Source: CAZITB01 sp964542055 (GTDB lineage Bacteria; Planctomycetota; Phycisphaerae; Sedimentisphaerales; CAMDDF01). From it: a stretch of 16,045 bases of DNA. The notes beneath the pieces were generated by a model. The model had not been told where the DNA came from and made no database searches. It saw only the letters and a list, made by a program, of their open reading frames with translations. Position numbers and translations under genes: made by a program. Position 1 is the stretch's first letter; every line of letters begins with the position of its first letter. Location: positions 1 through 16,045 of the forward strand of contig CAZITB010000065.1 of NCBI GenBank assembly GCA_964542055.1, given 5' to 3'. Below are positions 1-6,350 of this stretch, piece by piece.

Positions 1-41
1 GCGGTCAAGCAATTTGCGTATTTATAGTCAGTTGTCAGTTG

Positions 42-65
42 GTGTGTAAGATTTTTTTCTGGCCC
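42..65. repeat. Left terminal inverted repeat of the ISKra4-type element
   Basis: These 24 bases match the reverse complement of 1545-1568 at 20 positions: an outer GTGTGT, then an A-rich stretch, a T run, and CTGGC near the inner end. Outside position 42 the similarity to the other end drops away. Confidence 0.75.
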
Positions 66-1466
66 TATGCTGCTTTCTGCATTGATTTCCAATATTCATC
101 CCATTGATTGCTGTAATATACGCTGGCCAGGGCCATTACAGATTCGGCATTATCTTTGTCCCACCTCATACCAGAGCCCTTAAGTCGTTTTGTCAAACAG
201 CCGCAAAACGATTCCGTGGGGCCGGAGCCAATATCATACCCTCGCTCAAGGAATGATGGGTAGTCGGTCATGGCGATTCTTTTGCCAATATATTCCCGCA
301 CATTCTCCAGTTCTTGTCGTTTTTCCTCATCGGCTGTGTTTTCAAGGCATTGGCCCAGACGGTCCAGCATCACCAGAGAGCCTTGATTTTTAACGATTTC
401 CATCATCTCTTCTTTCCATTTCAACGCCTCTTTGTGTCCCTCGCCGAAGAGGACTTGACCGGCCTTGGTGACATGTTCCTGAAGATGGTAAAAATCCAGG
501 ATGTTTTCATCCAGCATGGGTAACTGGGTATTGTATTGGCGACGTATCCAAAGCGCTCCATCGCTGACGGAATATTTGCTTTGGGCTTGGTCAAGATTCA
601 ATTTTTGGCCTACCCGACGCATGATACGCCCGGCAACAGTATGGTCGCCGCTGGTACCAACGACGTATTGATGGGTTTTATCGTTGTCATAAAACGAAAC
701 AATTTTGAACTCCTTGTACGGCCCATCACTTCCTTTGCGCGGACGGTGTGCCCGGGCCGTGCTTTGACGGCCCTCATTTTTACGTTTGCTCGCCTGTGTT
801 TGTCTTCGTTTGCGTTTTTGCTGCTCGGTTACCATGGGAACCATCACGCCGTCAGCACCGGTAATAACCGTTTGGTCCGTACAATCCTGCACCTTAAAGT
901 CCGGCCCGGCCTGTCCTTTGTGCTGTGCCTTTGACAGGACAGCGCCTTCCTGTTCAACGATCTGCCGAACGCTGTGAGAACTGATATCCAGTTGAGCCAG
1001 ACGCTTGACATTTTCACTGGCCGGAACAAACGCATTATTCAAACTTTCCCGGCAGCATATCTCGCGGACGCCAAGGCTGTGATTGCGAGATTCGATACCC
1101 AGAAGCAAGTCCATCGGAACTATGGTGCCGTGAAAGCAATTCCAAAACACCGTGCGAGAAAACTCCAGGCGACCGTTGACTGTCAGATGAGAGGTCTTCT
1201 GCTTGCCTTTATTTTCCCATCTCAGCGACGGATGACTCTGGCGAGGGGGAAAAAGCCTGCTGGTGTTGTTCCAGCAGGTCAAGGGCTTTTTGATAGGTCT
1301 TTTGCCGAAACTCGGCATGGGCGTCGCGAACTGGTTCCTCGCTTTGGTCAATAATCGCTCCTGCTTTGGCACCGTTGATCGCGTCGGCTATTTTTTCAGC
1401 TAAACGCTCAATGTCAACGCTCATTTCTGCCATAATCTGTTTTGCTGTAACTCGTTTGCCTTCCAT
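65..1466 (-). pseudogene. ISKra4-family transposase, reading frame interrupted
   Basis: DDE-type transposase. Translation starts at the ATG at 1464-1466, preceded by a good AAAGG ribosome site. The first 84 residues lie in one frame and stop at a TAA around 1211; the rest continues in the +1 frame to the stop at 65-67, giving about 466 residues when joined, a normal length for the family. The catalytic part shows the family pattern: a first Asp in the segment TGADGVMVPM, a second in ILDFYHLQEHV, and the Glu in SGPTESFCG. The open frame running into the catalytic part could start at 1372, but its first ~53 residues are out-of-frame translation of the true N-terminus and should not be believed. 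Removing one A from the AAAA run at the junction restores a continuous frame. This could be a decay mutation, a sequencing error, or programmed frameshifting; the sequence alone does not decide. Confidence 0.8.
1250..1278 (-). terminator. Terminator-like hairpin inside the transposase N-terminus
   Basis: Read on the minus strand, CCTGCTGG and CCAGCAGG form a perfect 8-bp stem around a 7-base loop, followed at once by CTTTTT. It lies in the N-terminal coding part of the transposase, about 30 nt before the frame interruption. It has the form of an intrinsic terminator, but it also encodes part of the protein, so function is uncertain. Confidence 0.4.
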
Positions 1467-1544
1467 GACTTACCTTTCAAAAAAAGAAACAAAACTACAC
1501 TTTTTTACAAACATGTAAGTCATTATAAAACAAGCATTTACAAT

Positions 1545-1568
1545 GCGCCAGTAAAAAATTTCACACAC
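1545..1568. repeat. Right terminal inverted repeat of the ISKra4-type element
   Basis: Partner of the repeat at 42-65. It begins with GCGCCAG and ends with CACACAC on the plus strand. The four mismatches are spread along the repeat, as is usual for IS ends. Confidence 0.75.
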
Positions 1569-1593
1569 TACAGAAACAAAAAAAATAAAAAGC

Positions 1594-1623
1594 TTGACAG
1601 ATATCGGCGAAAGTTGATATAAT
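1594..1623 (+). promoter_or_regulatory. Sigma-70-type promoter of the IclR-type regulator operon
   Basis: A perfect TTGACA at 1594-1599 and a perfect TATAAT at 1618-1623 are separated by 18 bases. An A-rich tract at about 1573-1592 just upstream could act as an UP element. The start codon follows 55 bases after the -10, leaving room for the palindromic site at 1631-1644. This is the best promoter match in the window. Confidence 0.8.
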
Positions 1624-1630
1624 AAAAAAA

Positions 1631-1656
1631 GAAACACAAGTTTCGTAATGTGAAAC
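1631..1656 (+). promoter_or_regulatory. Candidate IclR-family operator
   Basis: GAAAC at 1631-1635 and GTTTC at 1640-1644 form a perfect inverted repeat with a 4-base spacer. A third GAAAC half-site follows at 1652-1656. The arrangement resembles sites bound by IclR-family regulators such as KdgR (GAAAC-N4-GTTTC type). It lies immediately downstream of the -10, where a bound repressor would block transcription. Autoregulation by the adjacent IclR-type protein is inferred. Confidence 0.55.
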
Positions 1657-1678
1657 GAATTATAAAGGATACCCTCAA

Positions 1679-2437
1679 ATGGTGAAGGTTCTTAAAAAGG
1701 CATTTGATATTGTCGAGTATGTGGCAAAAAGCCGTGAGGGGCAAAGTCGAGTTTCTCAAATCTCAAAAGATCTTAAAATAAACGCTACAACATGTGTCAG
1801 AACTCTGGAAATGCTTGCCAGCTATGATTACATCACAAAACTTCCTAAAAAGGATGGTTATGCATTAGGTCCAAGGTTTTATTTATTGTCTGCGAAAACC
1901 CCTGGGATAAGGCAAGTTGTTGAGAATGCTAGAATGCCCATAAAAAAGTTAAGTGAGAAAATACATGAATCAGTAGTATTTGCCAGTTTTCATAATGATA
2001 AGCGGTTGGCATTGATTTCCCAGGACCCACCTGAATTCGTAAAAGTAAGAGTAATGAATGATGGTGATGAGAACCATAATAGTAATCCTTTAAACAATAC
2101 AACGGGACGGGTTCTTTTGTCCATGTTATCTCAAGATGAATTAGAAGCAATCATATCTGATGAGCTTATTTCTGAGTCGATTTGGGCTGATATAAGTTCG
2201 GTAGAGGATACCACAAGAATAATAAATGAAGTGAGAAATAAAGGATTTGCAGATCATTTTGAAGAAGATGGGTTGGGAGCATTAGCGGTTCCATTAAATT
2301 TAGGCGCATTTGGTCTTTTTTCAGTGGGTATCTATATGCCTGCGTATCGCTATGAAAAAATTAAAAAGGAAAAGGTTTTGAATGAATTGAGAAATTGTGC
2401 CGGTCTAATAAGAAAATCATGTATAGGTAAGAATTGA
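1679..2437 (+). CDS. IclR-family transcriptional regulator
   Basis: The 252-residue protein has the normal IclR length and layout. Residues about 5-65 form a winged helix-turn-helix (recognition region around SQISKDLKINATTCVRTLEM), and residues about 75-245 form the effector-binding domain, with NTTGRVLLSML at the place of the family's conserved small-residue segment and GLGALAVPL near the C-terminus. Start chosen: ATG at 1679, with AAGGA at 1665-1669. The family usually binds a small metabolite, often a sugar acid or aromatic acid, and controls nearby catabolic genes; the ligand here cannot be read from the sequence. The gene heads an operon: the next gene begins one base after its stop. A near-consensus promoter and a GAAAC-N4-GTTTC palindrome lie just upstream and suggest autoregulation. 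Confidence 0.9.
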   Translation: MVKVLKKAFDIVEYVAKSREGQSRVSQISKDLKINATTCVRTLEMLASYDYITKLPKKDGYALGPRFYLLSAKTPGIRQVVENARMPIKKLSEKIHESVVFASFHNDKRLALISQDPPEFVKVRVMNDGDENHNSNPLNNTTGRVLLSMLSQDELEAIISDELISESIWADISSVEDTTRIINEVRNKGFADHFEEDGLGALAVPLNLGAFGLFSVGIYMPAYRYEKIKKEKVLNELRNCAGLIRKSCIGKN

Positions 2438-2438
2438 T

Positions 2439-3290
2439 ATGAATGCAGATGATTTAAAGAGTATCGCTGTGCAGTTTGGTGCTGAATTGTTCGGTGTGGC
2501 TCCGATTAGCAGATTCAATGATTTAGATGAAGAAGAGCATCCAAATTCTATTGCTCCGGAATGTCAGTCAGTAATAGTCATTGGCAAACGGATCACTCGC
2601 GGATCTCTCAGAGGAGTTGAAGAGGGTACAAATTTTAGAAGCACATACGAGTCGTTTGGGTACAAATATTTAGAAGATAATTTCCTATCCCAGATAACGT
2701 ATGACCTTACGCTTTTTCTGGAACAGGAAGGCTTCGAAGCTGTTCCACTTTTTGGATACCATAAAGATGGTATGGCCAAAGGAAAACCGGTCAGTTCCGA
2801 TAAACCTGCACCGAACGTAATCGTTGATATTGATTATGCAGCTCAGGCTGCAGGTTTAGGTACTATTGGAAAGGGCGGTTTTTTCATTAGTCCCATTTTC
2901 GGAACCAGGCAAAGATTTGCAATGATTTTGACCGATGCAAAATTCGAACCAAATGATGTATGTACAGATAAACCTTGTTTGGATTGCGATGAATGTGTAA
3001 AGGCCTGCCCGTTTTCAGCAATCGATGATAATTTGCTAGATCGAATAAAGATCGAAGGTTCTGAAAGTCAAATAGCGAAAATCGATTATGAATTGTGCAG
3101 AAAGTGCCCAAATGGATCAGTTTTACTTGCTGGCAGGGGCTCGCGGCCGGACCGAATCGCTGCTGTTTGTGGGCGTGCATGCCTGATCAGTCTCGAAAAA
3201 CGCGACAAATGTGCAAATATGTTCCGGAACGATTTTAGAAAGAGGAAACCATGGCTGTTGGATTTGCAAGAAAAACCCATAAGGAAATGA
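2439..3290 (+). CDS. Iron-sulfur protein of the QueG / reductive dehalogenase type
   Basis: A 283-residue, apparently cytoplasmic protein with no signal peptide. Residues about 5-170 resemble the cobalamin-binding part of epoxyqueuosine reductase and reductive dehalogenases, including the typical AGLGTIGKGG and a following MILTDAKFEP segment. A ferredoxin-like centre follows: C180, C183, C186 and C190-P form the C-x2-C-x2-C-x3-C-P motif of a [4Fe-4S] cluster. C220, C223, C244 and C248 could supply a second cluster. It begins one base after the IclR gene and overlaps the next gene, a paralogue. It is shorter than typical QueG and lacks the HEAT-like C-terminal repeats of some QueG proteins, so a tRNA role should not be assumed. 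A corrinoid-dependent or electron-transfer reductase is the best guess. The family call is firm; the substrate is unknown. Confidence 0.8.
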   Translation: MNADDLKSIAVQFGAELFGVAPISRFNDLDEEEHPNSIAPECQSVIVIGKRITRGSLRGVEEGTNFRSTYESFGYKYLEDNFLSQITYDLTLFLEQEGFEAVPLFGYHKDGMAKGKPVSSDKPAPNVIVDIDYAAQAAGLGTIGKGGFFISPIFGTRQRFAMILTDAKFEPNDVCTDKPCLDCDECVKACPFSAIDDNLLDRIKIEGSESQIAKIDYELCRKCPNGSVLLAGRGSRPDRIAAVCGRACLISLEKRDKCANMFRNDFRKRKPWLLDLQEKPIRK

Positions 3291-4393
3291 ACTTTAGAGA
3301 CCTAAACTCCAGTACCTTAAAAAAAGCAGCATATGAACTAGGTGTAAAAATAGTCGGAGTTGCTAATATAAAGCGATTTGAACATGCACCCCGGCAGATG
3401 CACCCAAAGAATATTTTTCCTGATTGCAAATCTGTTATATCTATAGTGATGCCAATCCCACGGAGTGTCTATCGGGGCATAACTGAGGGTACTCACTGGG
3501 CTAATTACACATACTACGGGTATAACAGATTAAATTCCCTTTTCAGGCCTAAAATAACTTACAAAGTGGCTTGTTTTCTTGAAGATCATGGTTATGAAGC
3601 TGTTTCGGTCTTCCCGGGTGTTGCTGAAAGACCAGGCCCACGAAAACCTGTTTCACCAGAAAGGCCACAGCCGGATGTGAATTTAAATGTGAGGATAGCA
3701 GGCCTTGCTTGTGGAGTAGGTGAAATTGGTTGGTCTAAGGTTTTTCTAACTAAGGAATATGGCCCCAGAGTTCGCCTTGGGACCATCCTTACAGATGCAG
3801 AACTAGAACCCGATCCTTTGCCGGAACCATCTATATGCAACAGATGTATGCGTTGTGTATCCTGTCCAGGTGGAGCTATACCCAAAGTCGGGGAAAGGGA
3901 TACAATAAAAATTAAAATTGAAGATAAAATATATGAATGGGCAGATGTACATATGGGAAGATGTACCTTGACTCATCATGGCCTGAACTGGATTAATTCT
4001 CCGTTTCTAAAACAGGACATGCCCGGTTTCAAGTTAGATGTGCAAAATAGCAATATGTCGGAAGAGTTGGCCTATAAGTTAACTCATACACTTGCAAAAG
4101 GTAAATGGGTACCATCAGAAGAGTTTCCTACTGATAGTATGATGAGTTATTATGATCAAATAATGAACCATATTCAATATCTTTCAGTGTGTGGTGGTAA
4201 AGGATGTATACGGGCGTGTATGGATTCTCTGGAGAAAAGAAAATGCATAGAACAGTCGAATTTCAAAACGTTGGTCTTCCCGCGTCCGGACTGGAGATTG
4301 AATATGCCTGAAGAAGATGAAACCGGCGGAATTGCAGAAGGTAAATCCCCGGAACTGTTCAATGAGCCAGACACAAATCCAGGAAATTGGTAG
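3251..4393 (+). CDS. Second iron-sulfur protein of the QueG / reductive dehalogenase type
   Basis: A paralogue of the preceding gene with shared landmarks (GVANIKRF against GVAPISRF, both followed by a conserved KSV or QSV strand; AGLACGVGEIG; TILTDAELEP). It is longer, 380 residues from the first possible start. Its cluster motif is C196, C199, C202, C205-P, that is C-x2-C-x2-C-x2-C-P, one residue tighter at the end than the canonical ferredoxin pattern. A second Cys group C314, C319, C323 lies near the C-terminus. An insertion of about 80 residues separates the two groups. Two starts are possible: ATG 3251 has GAGGA four bases upstream, while ATG 3287 overlaps the previous stop as ATGA and gives an N-terminus that aligns with the paralogue. 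Translational coupling is likely either way. The two proteins may form a heterodimer (inference). Substrate unknown. Confidence 0.78.
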   Translation: MAVGFARKTHKEMNFRDLNSSTLKKAAYELGVKIVGVANIKRFEHAPRQMHPKNIFPDCKSVISIVMPIPRSVYRGITEGTHWANYTYYGYNRLNSLFRPKITYKVACFLEDHGYEAVSVFPGVAERPGPRKPVSPERPQPDVNLNVRIAGLACGVGEIGWSKVFLTKEYGPRVRLGTILTDAELEPDPLPEPSICNRCMRCVSCPGGAIPKVGERDTIKIKIEDKIYEWADVHMGRCTLTHHGLNWINSPFLKQDMPGFKLDVQNSNMSEELAYKLTHTLAKGKWVPSEEFPTDSMMSYYDQIMNHIQYLSVCGGKGCIRACMDSLEKRKCIEQSNFKTLVFPRPDWRLNMPEEDETGGIAEGKSPELFNEPDTNPGNW

Positions 4394-4646
4394 CCCTTCT
4401 AAGGAGCTTTAAGTTGAAAATATTGGGTTATCAATGTTTTATTAAATTAAATTCTATAAGTTGCGAATGAAACTAAAACACTTGTAAATTTAATTATGCG
4501 AAATGAGTAAGATATTTTAATGTAAAAATAGCATTATAGCGTGTCGAGAATACCTGGTTTACCTTGGGTCGAGTGTTTTAGTCTTAAGGTGCTGAAGGTT
4601 TGTGGATTTCAGAAAAGAATCTCCAATTTTATTTAAGGAATTAAAA
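4394..4646. other. AT-rich intergenic region upstream of the secreted-protein cluster
   Basis: About 250 bases without a gene between the iron-sulfur operon and the first secreted protein. It contains a single TGAAAC half-site near 4467 like those upstream of the IclR-type gene, but no palindrome, no convincing -35/-10 pair, and no terminator-like hairpin. A promoter for the secreted cluster is expected here but could not be placed. Confidence 0.4.
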
Positions 4647-6317
4647 ATGAGAAAAACTGGTTTATTTTTGTTTATTTTGATTATGAGTTTGAATGCATAT
4701 TCTCAGACGTCTCCTAAATTTCTGATGTTTGATGCTTGGCCTACTCCGGATATTAACGATCTTAAGACCTTTATAGATCATCCTATCAATGAATATTTTG
4801 ATGGTGTAATTATAATGGCTCCGGATTCCCGAATTTTTAAAAGTGAGCATTTGGATTTTTCTGAATATGAAAAGAATCTTGAACTTTTGAAACAGTGCAA
4901 TTTGGATCATAGAAACTTTGAAGTGTTTTTAAGAGTTCTAACTGTAACAAGAGAAGATGTCGACTGGTTTGATGATGAGCATTGGGGTAAAATACGCGGC
5001 AAAATGTCAAATCTAGCTTGGCTTGCTAAGCAGGGCGGAGCAAAAGGAATATTGCTTGATCCCGAAGATTATGGATGGGGCCCATTCAAATTCTTTGCCA
5101 ATAGAGGATACAGTTTTGAGGAAACAAGGCAGAAGGTTCGGCAGCGAGGCGCAGAATTTATGAGGGCTATTGTAAGTGAATACCCTGATATTACTCTTAT
5201 CTCATTATGGTTTAACAGCAGGAACTTCAGGTCAGGTTTGCTCTGTTATTCTTATGGCGAAATGATGAATACTCTCAGCGCCAGTGTTTATTCGTTGTTT
5301 CCTGCATTTATTGATGGTTTATTAGATGAATTGCCTGAATCAGTGACATTAGTTGACGCGAGTGAAAATGCTTATAATTTCCAGAGACGTGAAGAGTTTC
5401 TTAATGAATATAATTACATAAGCAGTTTAAAAGGTCCAGGTATAAGGCTTGTCTCACCATCCAACAGAGATAAATACAAGTGTCAAATGCAGGTTGGATT
5501 TGGACTGCACATGAATAATTTCGTTAATAGACCTGACGATCCATGGTCATTCGGAACCACAACTTTTGAAGAAGGTCGCGAGTTATTTGAGAAGATTCTG
5601 AGAACCGCCGGCGATGTTTCAGATCAGTATGTATGGATATATGGCGAATTAGGGCGTTGGTGGCCCATTGAATATGAACAGTATTGGTGGGATAATATGG
5701 TTAAAGATAGTCCTGGCCAAGGCAGGTTATATACAGAGATATTTCCAGGGATAGAGAATTCAATCCGTAGAGCCAGAGTCCCCGTGGAAGAATTGATCAA
5801 ACAGGAATACCTTTCTAAAGAGGATACCCATTCAATGGAGAATATCCTGGCAAATAATTCGTTTGAGACTCCCGCAGAAGAAGGTGTTCCTTATTTCAAA
5901 AGCTGGCAGCAGGATGGTCTTTCAGATGGGACATTTTCAGTTACAAAAGGAGAATTCCGGACAGGTCAAAGTTCAGCTAAAGCGGTTGGTATCAACTATG
6001 GTGTTATGTGGCAAACTGTTGCGGTTGAACCGGGTAGCTATTATATTGTAGAGGCTTGGGTTAAAAAGGGAGGCTTGGGTTCTGTTAATTTGAAACCAAA
6101 CTGGCAGAAAAGTGGGATTGGAACCGTCCGACGTGATCTTATCAGAAGTTTTGGATACGTAAAAGAAGATCCAAATTCCTGGTCGAGAATAGTGGGTGTA
6201 GTTAAGGTTCCGGAAGGAATAGACCGTTTGTTTTTTCAATGGTCAGTAATTGGTCAAAGCGAGGATAGTGAAATATGGATAGATGATGTGGCAGTATATA
6301 AATGGCAAGAGAATTAA
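4647..6317 (+). CDS. Secreted glycosidase-like protein with C-terminal jelly-roll-like domain
   Basis: From the ATG at 4647 (AAGGAA ribosome site, 6-base spacing) the protein has 556 residues. An in-frame GTG further upstream at 4602 would place extra residues before the signal peptide and is rejected. Residues 1-22 are a signal peptide ending near NAYS. Residues about 25-390 look like a TIM-barrel carbohydrate-active domain, rich in Trp and acidic residues (MFDAWPTPD, WFDDEHW, LLDPEDYGWGP, IYGELGRWWP); no established glycoside hydrolase family could be assigned, so catalysis is inferred. Residues about 398-556 resemble a carbohydrate-binding jelly roll of the CBM4/9-like sort (ENILANNSFE, then MWQTVAVEPGSYYIVEAW). 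From residue 121 onward the gene is identical in DNA to the 3' end of the fusion gene ending at 14035. It probably leads an operon with the next two genes. Confidence 0.7.
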   Translation: MRKTGLFLFILIMSLNAYSQTSPKFLMFDAWPTPDINDLKTFIDHPINEYFDGVIIMAPDSRIFKSEHLDFSEYEKNLELLKQCNLDHRNFEVFLRVLTVTREDVDWFDDEHWGKIRGKMSNLAWLAKQGGAKGILLDPEDYGWGPFKFFANRGYSFEETRQKVRQRGAEFMRAIVSEYPDITLISLWFNSRNFRSGLLCYSYGEMMNTLSASVYSLFPAFIDGLLDELPESVTLVDASENAYNFQRREEFLNEYNYISSLKGPGIRLVSPSNRDKYKCQMQVGFGLHMNNFVNRPDDPWSFGTTTFEEGRELFEKILRTAGDVSDQYVWIYGELGRWWPIEYEQYWWDNMVKDSPGQGRLYTEIFPGIENSIRRARVPVEELIKQEYLSKEDTHSMENILANNSFETPAEEGVPYFKSWQQDGLSDGTFSVTKGEFRTGQSSAKAVGINYGVMWQTVAVEPGSYYIVEAWVKKGGLGSVNLKPNWQKSGIGTVRRDLIRSFGYVKEDPNSWSRIVGVVKVPEGIDRLFFQWSVIGQSEDSEIWIDDVAVYKWQEN

Positions 6318-6328
6318 GAAAATTTAAT
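5007..6328 (+). repeat. Direct repeat copy 1, 1322 bp, identical to 12725-14046
   Basis: Comparing the two stretches line by line at an offset of 7718 bases shows no difference from 5007 to 6328. The repeat covers codon 121 onward of the glycosidase-like gene and runs 11 bases past its stop codon. At 5006 and 6329 the sequences diverge sharply. Confidence 0.93.
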
Positions 6329-6350
6329 AACTTTTTTGGAGGTATTTGAG

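Larger units (their letters stand above)
42..1568 (-). mobile_element. ISKra4-family insertion sequence, about 1.53 kb
   Basis: The element is bounded by imperfect terminal inverted repeats at 42-65 and 1545-1568 (20 of 24 positions match) and carries one transposase gene on the minus strand that nearly fills it. The transposase stop codon lies at the inner edge of the left repeat. A TATAAT-like -10 for the transposase lies at 1522-1527 on the minus strand, without a convincing -35. The size fits ISKra4-family members. No clear target-site duplication is visible in the bases flanking 42 and 1568, so the exact outer ends may be off by a few bases or the duplication has been lost. The element is visibly richer in G+C than the neighbouring genes, which fits recent arrival. 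It sits only about 26 bp upstream of the -35 of the IclR-type regulator gene. Confidence 0.8.

Noticed and set aside
536..934. Plus-strand open frames within the insertion sequence (also 190-523 and 974-1354)
   Set aside because: They are antisense to the clearly recognisable transposase, have no good ribosome sites, and resemble no family.
4394..4420. Terminator after the second iron-sulfur gene
   Set aside because: The only nearby inverted repeat is a 4-bp stem with mismatches and no following T run.
4602..4646. Upstream GTG start for the glycosidase-like gene
   Set aside because: It would put charged residues before a standard signal peptide, whereas the ATG at 4647 has a good ribosome site and begins directly with the signal peptide.
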